Assembly (NCBI GenBank): GCA_023846275.1
Contig: JAIUJO010000084.1
Coordinates: 1,659,487-1,723,486, forward strand
Reading direction: 5' to 3'
Length of the DNA stretch: 64,000 nucleotides
Source: Vanilla planifolia
Lineage: Eukaryota; Streptophyta; Magnoliopsida; Asparagales; Orchidaceae
Of this stretch, positions 22,521 to 35,560 are shown one piece after another (the first letter of the stretch is position 1; each line of letters begins with the position of its first letter). The notes beneath the pieces are model-generated. The model was given only the letters and a program-made list of their open reading frames with translations, had not been told where the DNA came from and ran no database searches. Made by a program: the position numbers and the translations under genes.

Positions 22521-22835
22521 CTATCGTTCATAAATAATGGAATACTTATTTTTCTTATCCTCAAGAGTTATGTCCTTATTAAAAATCCTTGGTCTTCTAA
22601 AAAAAAGATGTTCTACTTGCACATCATAAATAACCTTCTCATTATACTTAATTTTAATGATATATAAATATTTTCTTAATAGGATAGAAATTTTATCTAT
22701 CAATGACACAGAGTAAGGGTTTGGATGTTTTAATAAATTTATTATTTGTTTAACAGTAATTGGAGATGTTAAATCATTACAACCACTAATATCAGTGATC
22801 ATCCAAAATCGTTGTCCCTTAATTTTTATGTTCAT
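22521..22835 (-). pseudogene. gypsy protease region
   Basis: This is a 104-codon stretch on the minus strand. It contains INLLKHPNPYSVSLIDK and later YNEKVIYDVQVEHLFFRRP, KNKYSIIYE. These match the segment after the aspartic protease active site in plant gypsy polyproteins (LKHPxPYxxxW, then DxVxCDVxPMxxxHILLGRPW and KNxYSxxxxG). Retroviral-type proteases cut the polyprotein. The match to family order is good because a zinc-knuckle-like stretch lies just upstream (about 22990-22940). Confidence 0.8.
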
Positions 22836-22939
22836 GTTAAAGCTATTGTTGCACTTTTAATTGTCTAACGATTATGGGGCTGTAACAGTGCATATAACAC
22901 GAAATTTCTGATATTAATTAACACCTTCTAGGTTAATAG

Positions 22940-24100
22940 TCATACGTCTATTTGGATAGTTTGCAGTTATATGTCCCTTTCCATGACACATAAAATAGGC
23001 GATTCCAAATTTTGCGAGTTAGGTTAAAGAAGGGTGAAGAAAGTTGGGTGTTGATGTAGGTTTGGGAGGTCAAGAAACTATGGTAGATGGCATAGATAAT
23101 GTTCGAGTGTGAGTGGTTGAGAAATGGGGGTGTGCACCTTCAAAGAAACTGGCTTGTCATATCTTATAAAATGGAAATTCTACTTCTTTCAAATTTTCTA
23201 GCTATGCAATAGGCATTCTCTAAATTGATAGTATTTCTCAAGTTAAGCTCTACTAATACGTATTCCATTAAACCTACCACAAAGTAGAAAAAAGTACATT
23301 CTTGGCATCATTTATATTACAGCTAAGTTTATAATCTTTAAACTGATGAGTGTTCTTTTCAATGGATCTATCATATTAGAAAAACCTTTGTTGTTTATCT
23401 TTAATTTTGATATTATAGATTTTAGAAAAAACTATTGTACAACCTAACCTTAAACTTTCTTCAAGTTTAGGAAAACTCTTCATCATTGTTAGTATATTAT
23501 TGCTCTTAGTTTTTAAGAAACTTGTGGATAATAAACTGAGATAGTCGTAATAAAATTATACTTTTACTTCCTCATTTGGTGCTAGTCAAAATAATCATTC
23601 ATACAAGTCTATCAGTTAATATAATCCTTAGAATCAAAACTATCATCAAAAGTTAGAGTATACAATTCCACATTAGGGATATGCTTTGATCGTAATGTCT
23701 CTTATGTCTATCCTCTTCACTGAATATATCTAAATCATCATTTTTTCTAACTCATCAGATGGTTCATTTTTTTCTTATACTATCATGCTATCTCTTGTGG
23801 ATATTATATTCAAATTTATCAAAAGGATTATCATGTCTTTTGTAGTTCCTATCTCTTCTAGGTTTTTTGTCTTTTAAAACATTGGTGTATCTCTTCTTCT
23901 TCTATTGTCTGTTTTTCTTCTTAGATTTGGTTTATATTGTTGGTTTTAGAGGATTTGTCCAATCATCTCAATGAGTTTTGTTATTGATTGCGATTTTGCT
24001 ATCATAGAATCTTACTTTGTATTTTTTTCTTTGATTTTGAACTTATTTTTTACTTTGATTTATCATGTCATCACACCTATTAGATCTTATACTCATAGAT
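22940..24100 (-). pseudogene. gypsy gag region
   Basis: On the minus strand, FYFVVGLMEYVLVELNLRNT and LENAYCIARKFER at about 23300-23190 match the end of the retrotransposon gag domain (FxxGLxxxIxxxLxxRxxxSLExAYxxAxxxE). FMCHGKGHITANYPNR at about 22990-22945 lies where a CCHC zinc knuckle is expected. Upstream, to about 24000, the minus strand is rich in lysine and arginine. Gag forms the particle and binds RNA. The region is a fossil. Confidence 0.7.
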
Positions 24101-26544
24101 AGGTTTGCCACATAAGAAGATATCAAAGAATATAACGTAGGATTTTTTTAATAACAAATTTGTAAAGGCAAGGAAACCATATTTATAGACCAAAAAAACA
24201 AAGATAAGGTTCATTTCTATGAAAATAGCAAGTCATCATGGTCTAGATTTTGCCAAGTGTTCAAAAATGACACTTATATTTACATGTTGAACCACACTTA
24301 AGCACAATCACTAATGCTCACTAATAATTTTGCACAAGTGACTTAGTCCATGGAAAACTTGATTGTGCATTCTAATTTCTTAATTCATGGTTGATTTGTG
24401 ATGCATGATTTAAAAAAAGCTCCAAAAATCTTTATTAATTAAAATATGGTAATTTCGTTATCGTCAAAGAAGTGTTGCATAATCAAGTGTTCAACAAGAA
24501 AAATTATTTTTGTTTTATTCAAAAAAACTTCTATTCTATATAAAAAGAAAATAATTATTCAAAGGTATGTGTCATTAAAGAATTTAAATATAATTGAAAA
24601 TATCATGAATGAGATATTGTAAGTAAAAAAAGTCAATTCTTGAAAAAAAGTATTGTTGATTTTTTTTCATAATTAACAACAAAAGTATAGAATGGTGACT
24701 ATAACAAAAAAATATGGAAACCTAAACAAAAGACATCATTATTAATGTAAACTACTTAAAGTGTTTCAAATATTTACAAGCATAATAACAACTTCGTAAT
24801 AATAAAAAAAATATTGCATTAGAAATACAAAAATATTAAAATTTATAAGAATACAAAAAATAAATAAGATAATGGAACAGTCGAGATATTAAAAGCTGTG
24901 TGCAAAACATATTTATTGGACAATGTTCTAAAGATGTAATGTTTTCAAGTGCATAACGAGTATATTGTGTGGGCATGCATTATATTAGTGCAACACATCT
25001 TTTAAAGAATTAAAAACACTCAAGGTGGATGTAAGGACAACTTATGTACTTGTGAGCATATTTTTTTCTCTCTGGCTAAATTGTAATGATGATTTCCAAT
25101 TAGTGTACCTACACAAAAAATTTAGTTTTGTAGACTAGAACATGGTTTGTATTATTAGCTATAGTTTAGATTTGATCCATCATGTATGTTGACTTGGATA
25201 GTGCTTCCTTGTATTGTTGTATGTTTTTTATCCTTTGCATAATAAAATTATCTTACTTTCTTATTTATAAAAACACATTTGACTTGTTTTGATTTTAGAG
25301 ATATTTATTAATATTTTGTAAAGTTATTTTTCATACTTAAAATTTTATTTATATTCTATATTATATATTTTTTTAATTTCAATTTATCAAAATTGACTAA
25401 ACATTATTTTTATTATATAATATTTATTTTTTTTCATTTTTTTACTTTCTAAATTTTTTAATTATTATTATTTTATAAAACATTTGTTCTTATCATTACT
25501 TATCAATGCAATATTTTCAATATTTTTTAATGCTTTAAATTTGTGTTATTTCACATATTTTTACTTCACTTTTTTCATTATGTTTGCATGTTTCCAAAGT
25601 TTGGAATAGCACAACTTTTTTTATCATGATTTATAAATATTTTATAAAAATTAAATACTTAATATTAAATAAAGCAAATACTTTTTTTGTTTTATAGCAT
25701 ATAATAGTTTGTTTATTTCAAAGATATATTTCTTACACTACGTAAATGATATTTATTGATTGTTGAATTTTCTTTCAAAATTGTGGTCAATTTAGAAATT
25801 TGTTACAATGTTGACTTACATTTTTCACATTCTAAAAAAGTAAATAAAAATTTTAAAAAAGGTTATAATAAATATTTCAAATATTAATATATTAAAAAAA
25901 TATGCAACTACAAGTAAAGTAGCACAAAGAATAAAAATAGACAAAGTTATCAAGAAATATATCTGAAATATTTAGACATTTTTGAACAATTAAGTTAAGA
26001 ACAATTTCATTATGTGCATATAAATAGTTTAAAATAATAAGAAAAAAACAATAACATCAATATAGTGAACTTATAAACTATTTTGTATATTTACATAAAA
26101 GATTAAAAAATAATTTCTAAATATATTAATTTAGCAAAACTTCACATTGTAATAAAAATTAAAAAATTTAAACATTAAAAATAAAAATATCCAATAGCAT
26201 ATTGGAATGCCAAAAATGTTTAATTTTTTTTAATAATATAATTACTAAATAATTTTGATAAAAAAATATCATACAATTAATTAATACACAAAAAATAAAT
26301 AGCAAGTAAAAAAATTGTTTGGGCATGTAAAAAAAAATAAAGAATACCACTTATTTTGTGATGTTTTGTTAGACATGTAGAAGGCTTTATTAATTGGCAT
26401 TTCCTCATGTAATATATGAATTTCGATATTGACAATATTTTATTCTAAACATTTCAAATGTTAAATATTTTACATTATAGAAAATTAAAAGAGATATTGG
26501 CTTCTTAGTTTTTATTATTTTAAATATTTTACTTAATCAATTAC
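24101..26544. other. very AT-rich stretch with a strand-composition switch
   Basis: No gene was recognised. From about 25260 to 25840 the plus strand is strongly T-rich (runs of T, few A), and from about 25840 to 26350 it becomes strongly A-rich. Comparable switches occur near 31280 and 56650. The stretch at 24890-25250 is less AT-rich and ends in ATAATAAAATTATC-like sequence, but nothing identifies it. Confidence 0.5.
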
Positions 26545-27150
26545 TTTTATGTAATACTATTTCCTATACATAAGAATTATTTAGTCTCTTCCACATCTTT
26601 CAAATAATGTAATCCAACATTCAACATGATAATGATAATCACATGGGCATCCATGATTGATTCTAAGAGTCTTTAAGAACCACAAGTAGTCACCAATATA
26701 ACAAAGCACACCTTAGGATTTCCTATAAGACTAATTATGTAATTGTTCCCTTCTAAGACTTGTTATATAATGGCTTCCTACAAATTCTAGAATTCCTTAC
26801 CATTAAATGTGACACTCCAACTATAGCTTTAACCATTCACATTTAACTAACACCCAAAGAGTTTCTTAACCCATTTTTCTTATTTTTAATCTTTCCCACT
26901 TTTAGTTTTGGATCCTTCCTATCTAAGCTAACCATGGAGTTCACAATGGCTTGGCTTTTACCCTTGGGCTATATATTTAACTTATTGCTAGTATAATTAT
27001 GTCTCGATTTACACAAGTATTACTAATGGCACTTAATATCCCAAGATTATTTGTAGTCATGATAACGATCATAAGGCCACTTCTAATCCCCCACACATTC
27101 CTTGAATCACCATTGAGAGTGTCATCATGTGACATAAGACCTTAAATAGA
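26545..27150. repeat. dispersed repeat R1, copy 2
   Basis: This is the same-orientation partner of 17455-18170. Colinear similarity includes TAATGTAATCCAACA (about 26604) versus CATGTAATCTAATA (about 17520), TTATATAATGGCTTCCTA (about 26763), and the right end near GTGTCATCATGTGACATAAG (about 27119). It may be an LTR of the gypsy fossil at 21824-24100 or a second insertion of the same family. Confidence 0.7.
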
Positions 27151-28900
27151 ACTACTTGTTGTCCTATCCAAATAATATTTTCAACCTATGGTCTAGTAAA
27201 CATCTTTATCATGTTATTTACTTTGCCAAACCTACCACAACCCTATGTCTTATTCCATGTTCTGCCACTTTCTAATAAGGTCTTGGTTGGGAGTCTAGCT
27301 AACCAAAGCATAATTTGCATTGTGCATAAAGGTTCACAAATAGTATTTCTTGAGCTTGTTATAATGACCTTTTATTATAGCTTCCTTTTCTTATATATTT
27401 TTTATATGCCTTTGAACATCTTTCCAAGGCTACACTTACCTTACATATTCATATCAAAACACCTTAAAGATACAATTTGACTATGCTAAAGATTATGAAT
27501 GATCCGCAAGGCCTTTACCATAATGTCCAACCATAACCTTAGTAATGTTAGCCATAAGCAAACTCTTTGGTTGTTAATCGTATCCTTAATTAACCTAATC
27601 TTCTTTGAAGGGCTTAAATTGGGCCCTCCAAGGCTTTCTAACTAGCAACCAAGAATCACACATATCTTAGAATCCACTTAGTTTCTCTTGAGGGTTGAAC
27701 CAATACCTCTTATAACTTAGCCAACCCATGGTTCCATGCTTCACAAGTAGTCTTTAGAGCATGGAATGGTTGGCTGCAACATTATCCAGTGTTTTTTTAT
27801 TTATTTCCATGCACCTTTAAATTGTTTATTACTTAATCTTTGGTATAACCTATATCACATTACATTTTCCTAAGTTTTTATCCATGATTTCAATCATTAA
27901 GTAGACATTTATTCCATGTCATGCTATCAACTAAACTTGTGAGCAATTTCAAGTACAATTGTAGTGCCTCACATCGAAAATAAATTTCAAACAATAAGGT
28001 TATATGAAAAAATACATAATAAAGTTTCAATTTTATAGATTTCATTATTCATGGCATGAAACCCTTTGTGTATTCATGAAATAATCAAAAAGTAATTCTT
28101 ACATTTAATTTATATTATCAAAATTCAACTTGAGAGAAGAAGAACTTGACTAAGCATCCTTACACTTAACAACTTATAACAAGAAAACGAGGCTAATATT
28201 TCTAGGTTATGAGGGTTATATTCAATAAAATTCTTCTCTAAACAATTACCATGATTTTCTAATTTTTAAACAATGACTATGATGATCTTAGCATAATGCA
28301 TAAATTCTTAGACAAACAACATAGATAACCAACACGGCATAAAATTTATCATCCTTTTCACTTATTTTACATGGTGACATCTATGTTAAGATGTGTTTTG
28401 CATAAACAAATGGCTATTCCAAAATCATCTTCCACATATATGGTTGACTAATTTATTTAATAAAGGATCTGAGAATGGATCCAAAACTTTAAAAGTGCTT
28501 AAGATGAATCGATTAACTATCTTTAAAACATTACTGTACAAAAATTTGAGAAATAATAGAGGTTGAATGATGTTATTTTAATTCTCATTCACACTTGTTG
28601 AAAAATATATATAGACAAAACTGCATGATGAGTTGAAATAATTTAGATTCCAAGTTTTTGCAAACTTCAAAATTTAGTTACCAATTGTAAATAAATGGAT
28701 AAGATAGCTAGTTAATTGATGTAAAATACTGAAAAATGAGAAATCATAGCAAATGGTATAAAAGTTATGATATCAACAAAATTAACAACAATTATTAAGA
28801 CATCTACATAATTGATACAATTTGAATTTAACATCAAGAATTGATTTAAAAAGGATAATAAATGACACCAACTAATAAGATGATTATTTACTAGACTATT
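27151..28900. other. moderately AT-rich stretch, nothing recognised
   Basis: An 89-codon plus-strand open frame (27211-27480) is hydrophobic and has no recognisable similarity. No retroelement domain, RNA gene or internal repeat was identified. The stretch could be the internal or LTR part of an element too decayed to name. Confidence 0.4.
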
Positions 28901-31900
28901 AAATTTTTAGCTTATAAGATCTATCATAATTTTTTTCTTGCTTACTAAAATAAGGACATTTGTTGCCTAAAGCTTGGACTCACATCTATTTGGTTTAGTA
29001 ATGTAATTCAATTGAATAAACTAAGTGGAGATCCTACTTAACATTTTTTTAACTCAAACATTAGATTGCTTTCAAACTCTAGTTTAAATTACAAAAATAT
29101 TTAAATGGAAAATCATATAAATTAAAACTTTTATAGACTTATGATCTAATTCTTATAAAGTAAATTTAATAAACACTTATCATGTAGATTTATAAGAATA
29201 ACCCAAATTACACTTCATTCGATAATTTGAATTAGCCCTATAGTAAGTAATGCCCCTTGGTCTAATGCTCCAGATTTTATGATGAGGATTTCTCTTATTT
29301 ATCTTATAATTTTCATTGCATTGTATATTTATTATATTTAAATTGTAAAATAAATTTTTTAAAGAAATATATAAAAAAACAACATGAATTTTGAAAATTA
29401 TGTAACTTTTTTTGACAAGAAATGAGAAATTACTTTTGTTTAAAACAAATGGCACAACTAAGAAAATCAATAATGTAAAATATTATTTAAATTTTAAAAA
29501 TTATGACATATAATGTATGAAATGGTTTTCTTGATACTATAATGATTGAAGATGTACTATTATTAGTAAATATTATAACTTGAAAAGTTGTCAGCTACAT
29601 AGAAATCATAAATTGAAATGTTAACAAGAAAAATGTTTTGAATAATCAATGCACTACAAATTTTGTATTCGAATTTTTTTTAATAATATGATTACAAAAA
29701 ATTTGTTAGTTTATAAAACCTTTCAAATAATTGGAAAAAATAAATTATTGTTGAAATTAAATATTCAAGATTTTATTTAATATTTTGATATTTCATGTAA
29801 AAGATATAATAATTATTTAAAAATCATAAACAAGGTAACAAAGATACAATAATATATAAATATAAAAATCTAAAGAAAGAAATTGATAAAAAAAAATTGA
29901 AATTTCTTTTATAATACTAAATATTAAAAAATTAAAGTGGAAAATATTACTCACTACATTACATTATAACAAAACTATACATTTTCAAATTGCAAAGCTT
30001 TCATAAAAGATAAAAAATTTCGTAGAAATTTTTTCATTATAACGAAATATTCAAAATAATTAAAGCTATCTTCACTTAATGCTAATAGAGAAAGATCATA
30101 ATATTTTAAATAAAATATCGTTCATATGGAATAAAAATGTACATTCAACAATAATTTTTAATTCTTTGTAAATTATATACATATGGCATTATAATTAAGT
30201 CAAACTATAATAATTTCTATAACAAAAGTTTAGATAGTGATACCTTAAACAAAATAACTTAGTTTAAATAAGAATGACATTAAAGTTAAAAAAATATAAA
30301 TCATAAATAAAACCATACGCAAAACATAAAATAAAAAATTTTTAAAGTCAATTTATACATTTATTTATGAAAAAAAACATTCTTAAAAGTTATGCAAATA
30401 ATTCTTGATGTCCCAAATAAAAACCTATTAAAATGTAATGCAAACAAAAATATAAATTTAACACATGTAGAAATTCATCATGATAATATAACTTCTTAAA
30501 TATTAAGAACTATGACCCAATTATAAAATAATTTCATCATGAGAAGTATGATAAATTTACCAAAAGATAAATTTTATAACTAATTTATTTAAAATCTAAA
30601 AGACTAAACTTTTATAGTGTAACATGTAAATAGCTAAAACATCAAGCATTAGGATGTTTATTGTACCTTTAGCAAAGATTGTATTGGATTTGAAGTATGA
30701 TTTTGACCATCTCTATTTGATCATTAGGTTGTGAGGAGTAATGGTAACAAAATATACTTTTGGTTTGCACGAAAAAGTTAATGAACAACCTTTGTATAAT
30801 ATTTGAAGCTTTAATATGCTTTTTTTAATTATATTTATAATGTTATATATTAATTAAGATGAGTTATTAATTAGCATAACATAAAATTATTTTCAACTTT
30901 CAAATAATCTATATATTCACTATTTATTATGTTACTAAGGTTTAATTACTTTTTATATTATGTATTTATTTTTTTTAATACTTTTTTGTTATCTATCAAT
31001 CATTTTTAGTTTAATTGTTTTGTAAAATACACATTCCTCGAAAATCTAAGATTAAAATATTTTTTCATATTTTTTGAACTATTTGTTTCCATATTATATA
31101 TTTATTTTTTTAATTTCTATAATATTTTATTTGTTCACATATGTATATTTCTTTAGTTCTGAAGATTACGTCAACTTATTTTTTATATATGATACATTAG
31201 ATTATTAAAAACTTTCATTATTTATTTTAATGAGATATTTTAGTTTATGTTAGATTTACTTTTTGTATTAGATTTTGTTTTACATCCAAATAGTTGAAAA
31301 CATGTGTGAACCTTAAATGACATCAATATAACATAAATCTCAAGATATGAAAGTGTATGAAAAATAAAAAATCATGAACATTATTTCTCATTTGAAATAT
31401 TTAACTCTATACAGGTATTATGTCTTTGAAAGAGTTTTTAGGTAAAATCAGCTTAAAAACAATGTTCGTGTAACATATAAATATTAAATTTATGGCAATA
31501 GTAAATATCAATTTTTAGAAAAGAATAATGGAGATAGACAAAGAGTATAAAATCATTTTGCAATATGAAATTTCTATACATTAATGAATGGTTTAAATAT
31601 AATAAAATATAAAATTATTTTGATTGCTAAATATTTCAATTATTTAAATCATTGTTAACAAAGTTCTATCTGTTTCATCTCAACATGTATTCACAAAAAA
31701 CAACTTGCGTCAAAAAAACTTTATAATTGCAGTAATCATAGATACAATAAAAAAGCAATAAAATTGCAAATATTCATGAAATTTCTAATTATAAAATTAT
31801 TTCTATAATAAAAATTTAATAAATGTTTAATTTAGTGAAAATATCTTTAAAAGAGTAAAAAAAATAAAATAAAATTATGAAAGTGAAAAATTAAAATCAT

Positions 31901-32279
31901 TATAAATACAAGAAATTGATAGCTTAGTTCGTGACCTTAGAATAAAAATTAGCTTGATCAAAATAATAAAAATGAATTGATGATTAAAAATTTCCAAAAT
32001 AATTAACTTTTTAAAATTGTTAAACTCCAATACGCCATTAACTTTTAAAAAGATATTACAAATTTTTTAATAAATTTAAAATAAACAATAAAGTAAAAAA
32101 GTAAATCTTTAAAACTTTCATATTAAATTACTAATTAAAAATAACATACATAATGCATCACCAACTAGTTTTTCAATTTGCAGTTTATTAATGCAATGTG
32201 TCATAATAATTATGTGAAAGAATAAACTGTAATGCAAATAAAAATATATATTATAATGACAAACAAACTATCCAACGGA
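28901..32279. other. extremely AT-rich block without gene
   Basis: Long runs of A or T dominate. The plus strand is T-rich at about 30820-31270 and A-rich at about 29470-30600 and 31280-32250. The open frame 29470-29180 (minus) shows no similarity and a composition no different from its surroundings. I see no gene here. Confidence 0.5.
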
Positions 32280-33600
32280 GTTTAATAGTGCATTAAAAAG
32301 GGAATTAATTTATTTTTGTGATGGTACAATGTCTAAAATCTTGCACATCAAAGGATATTTCAAATAAGACTAGTTTTTCATTTGATAAAAATAGCCTTGG
32401 TATTAGGGAAAATAGGAAAGTTAAGAAACATTTTTCACAAAACTAAACAGGAAGATACTGACAAGCAAATTTTGTAGTCTAACTACTTGTTAATGAAATA
32501 CAAATTCTCAGATGCATCAAGGATAAAATCCAATACATGGCCTAGTGTGCAATGGATAAAACATTTGATTACAAGGATGCAAAGTTATCTAACTCAATGA
32601 GCTGTTGGATATGGTTACTAACTTATCATGTGTAACTAAGCAATATTCTACTTGGGATTATTTGAGATAAAAATAGCTAACTTTAAAATGCAGACTATAT
32701 TTATGGTGCACAAATTGTCCTCTAAAGATTTTAACATTAACATTATTGATATTGAATAACCTATACCATTCTTGAAAACCTTAATGAACCTTAAATATTA
32801 ACTTACTTTAAAGAGATCATAATGTGCAAATGAAGATTCAATTGATCATACTTTTATTTATTATAAAAAGCTAAATAGACATAGGTTACCATTTTTAAAT
32901 AATTTAAACATAAATCAGCTTAATATCTAAAAGATCATGAAATTGATTACAAAATCAGGCAAGCTAAGTTATACGAAATCAGTCATAATCCTGTTTTCCA
33001 CTTTAACAACATAGAATATTAAGAAAACTAGTAGTGTGAATAACATTGCAAAACTAAATCAAACAAAAAGAAATGTTATATGTAATATTAAAGAGATTTG
33101 TCATTTGATAAACAATTATTATCTTCTCATTAAAACTTCGTTGTGGTAAGATTTTAGACAAGTTATTTTGGGAATCATCATTCAATTTGGAAAAACCTAA
33201 GCAACAATAGTGTAGATAGTGACGTGGTTTCTTTTACTAATGTTGTGGATGTAGTTTAACATCACTAGTGAGAATGTAAGTGCCAATTGTAGTGCTGTTG
33301 TAGTTGGAATTATTTGGAACTATTTAGAAGAACTGAGTTTAGCGTCTTTTCAGATTGAAATAATGGTGATAATTAGGGGTCTAAAATTATGTAGCTAATT
33401 GCAATTTTGCAATTTATACATTTTAGTAGATTGTGGCATGTTATTTATTGTATTCCAATATGCAAAAAATATATCATCAAAGTTAGCAAATTGTATGTTG
33501 CAAGTAAGGGAAAAAGTTTGCTAGACATACAATAGAGCTTTGTATACAAAGAAAGCAATAAAGTGGGCATATCTTCATTTAAATCAATTACAATAAAAAC
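32280..33600 (+). mobile_element. L1-type LINE fragment A, 3' part of ORF2
   Basis: This plus-strand stretch is clearly similar to 51740-52430 over its first 750 bases. That second locus is the direct continuation of a recognisable LINE reverse transcriptase. An RNase H domain follows here (33279-33596). No reverse transcriptase is seen on the left, so the copy begins inside ORF2, as expected for 5'-truncated LINE insertions. Between 32700 and 33000 the two loci share long stretches such as ACTTTAAAATGCAGA and CCTTTAAAG-like segments. Confidence 0.7.
33279..33596 (+). pseudogene. LINE A RNase H domain
   Basis: One frame of 106 codons with two internal stops reads as the C-terminal RNase H of a LINE ORF2. 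ANCSAVVVGIIWNYLEELSL fits the strand-1/strand-2 entry. EIMVIIRGLKLC carries the glutamate of the catalytic set in the usual AExxAxxxGL helix. LYILVDCGMLF fits the strand with the next aspartate. KLANCMLQVREKVC leads to a tail, YTKKAIKWAYLHLNQLQ, in the place of the REANxVADxLAxLA ending. It closes in a natural stop at 33594. It is well preserved compared with its surroundings but inactive. Confidence 0.75.
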
Positions 33601-34159
33601 TTCAACTGGTATATGCTATGAACAACCAATTATAAATAAATGCAAAGTTGATATTAATATAGACAAAATACTATTTCCGTGCATCCTATGATCATAAAGG
33701 ACATGACATTTAAAATTTTGAATATGTTTCCTATATATATGGGTAGAATAAGCTGTTTGATGTTTTTACATATTTTTTACAATACAAATAATGTTTTGAT
33801 AAGATAGGCACTTGTAGTTTTCAGGGTTACTATTCATGTGCACCAAAATTCATAACATCAAAAAAGTTGAATAGCTATGGGCGGTGAACACTTTTCATTA
33901 TAATCCATGATTTCCTTAGAACAACATTAATAATTGATGGATAAAAAAAGTGCACAACAAAGAAAATATTATCAAACTAACATACATTATGATGCAACAC
34001 CTCTTCAAATCATAACACAATGTAAGAAAAAATTGGCCATCTCCATAACATACTATCTTTGCATACTTATACTAGTTCAAAGGTCATCAAAGAATTGTGC
34101 ATAATAGACTGACATGATCTATGCCTGTTATATTATCATCCAGTTGTGCTTGGTTGTCA
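33601..34159. other. non-coding stretch after LINE A
   Basis: Nothing was recognised. This part, together with the RNase H just before it, has no counterpart at the second locus (51740-53690), where the flanking sequences are directly joined. It may be LINE 3' UTR. Confidence 0.4.
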
Positions 34160-35560
34160 TCAATATTGTTCATCTTATTATGCAATTTATTGTGGAAATT
34201 TATTTGCTAAGAAGGATAAATTAATGCAATATTCGATTATGAGTGTAGGTAGTGCATCTCACCTCTTACACTAAATGAACTCAATTTATATTTACATCAG
34301 ACTAATATGTTTGGCAAATTTCACAATGGTGCAATACCTTTTCAATGATATGGATATGCACATAAGACATAAAAAAATTGACATGAGTGTAACAGGAATG
34401 TTGACTCTGTATTTCAACTAGCAATATGATATTTACCCACTTCCTTTGTTGTAATTTATTATTCACCATTTTGGTTGACAACATCAACAATATGCCTTTC
34501 ACATGTCCTACTAAATAGTTAGAAAAAAAATAGAATAGCCTACACGGAAATCTATACTCAATTTATTGGATGAGTAAAAAAGTGAATTGTTCCAAATATA
34601 ATTTAATATTTAGTATGGGAATATCAAAGTTAAAATTGAAAATGACTTTTTTGTTTTTAAGTTTGAGATAAACCCAATTTATGATGTGTCATGGGAAGCC
34701 ACTTCTAACAAGAAATCCTAATCATGAAGATTTAAAGTATGTCATATAGAAAATGATGAACAAATATGTGGGTTTGCACTATTGAATCATTTGTTTATTA
34801 CTAAAGGTTGTTAGTATTAATGTAGTATTTGAGGCCAACCAATTATACAATCTTAGTGACACCATGGTTTTAATGGGTTTTTTCATTGAACTTGATTACA
34901 TTACATGACAAATGGCCTTAATAGCCAAATATTATTAATTTAGGATGGGTAGGAGGAATTTCTATAATAGGACTTAAGAGGGAAGGAAATGTTGAAAAGT
35001 ATAACAAAAATGGTGGACACAAATTCAAATCATAAATCAGATAGCCAATCATTACCTAAAATACCTGGGTAGCAACTTATAATTGTGTACTTATGTAGAT
35101 AAAGAGAACATTAATGCTAATATAAAATAAGCTTTCTTTGTATTCCATAATAGAGCATTTAATAGACAGTAATACTAAACAAAAAATCAAAACAAAAACT
35201 AAATAAAATATTTTTCTTATTGAAAACATGCAAAAATATACAATGTGTTGGTAAGAATGAAAATATCATGGGGAACTTATGTGAAACACTAAAACAAATA
35301 TTAAAATAAAAAAATTTAATAAACTAAATAAACCAAAATAAAATTCAATAGTTTTACTCAATTATAATCATAAGATAAGTTGTTTGACTTCAATATGAAT
35401 CACTAAGAGAAACCTTATCTACCATGTGGTGTTGTGCTGAAAGTGAATTTTCATCAAGCTTAGTATTGATTTTATGATGTTGTCAAACAACTAAATTCAT
35501 ATTACATAGACGATGGATTAAAATATGATTAAAAAACTTATTAAAAAGAACCATATAGAA
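34160..35560. repeat. shared segment S, copy 1
   Basis: This non-coding segment is clearly similar, in the same orientation, to 52440-53690. A near-identical stretch is TTTTCAATGATATGGATATG (34338 versus 52603). Others are ACCCACTTCC, CCATTTTGGTTGA and ATTxxATGAGTAAAAAA. Because it follows a LINE ORF2 end at both places, it is either a long LINE 3' UTR or part of an older duplicated region. Open frames in it (34502-34302, minus) have no similarity. Confidence 0.75.

Larger units (their letters stand above)
21824..24100 (-). mobile_element. Ty3/gypsy fossil with gag, protease and integrase parts
   Basis: This minus-strand Ty3/gypsy relic has its parts in the order expected for the family. They are a gag-like region (about 24100-23000), a zinc-knuckle region (about 22990-22940), protease (22835-22521) and the integrase C-terminal region (about 22260-21824). 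Reverse transcriptase and RNase H were not recognised, so the element is incomplete and is broken by many changes. Its LTRs are not certain. The direct repeat pair at 17455-18170 and 26545-27150 brackets it and is a candidate. It is old. Confidence 0.8.

Noticed and set aside
32280-35560. Host gene duplicated at 32280 and 51740
   Set aside because: The shared coding-like part aligns to LINE ORF2 after its reverse transcriptase, so it is retroelement sequence rather than a duplicated host gene.
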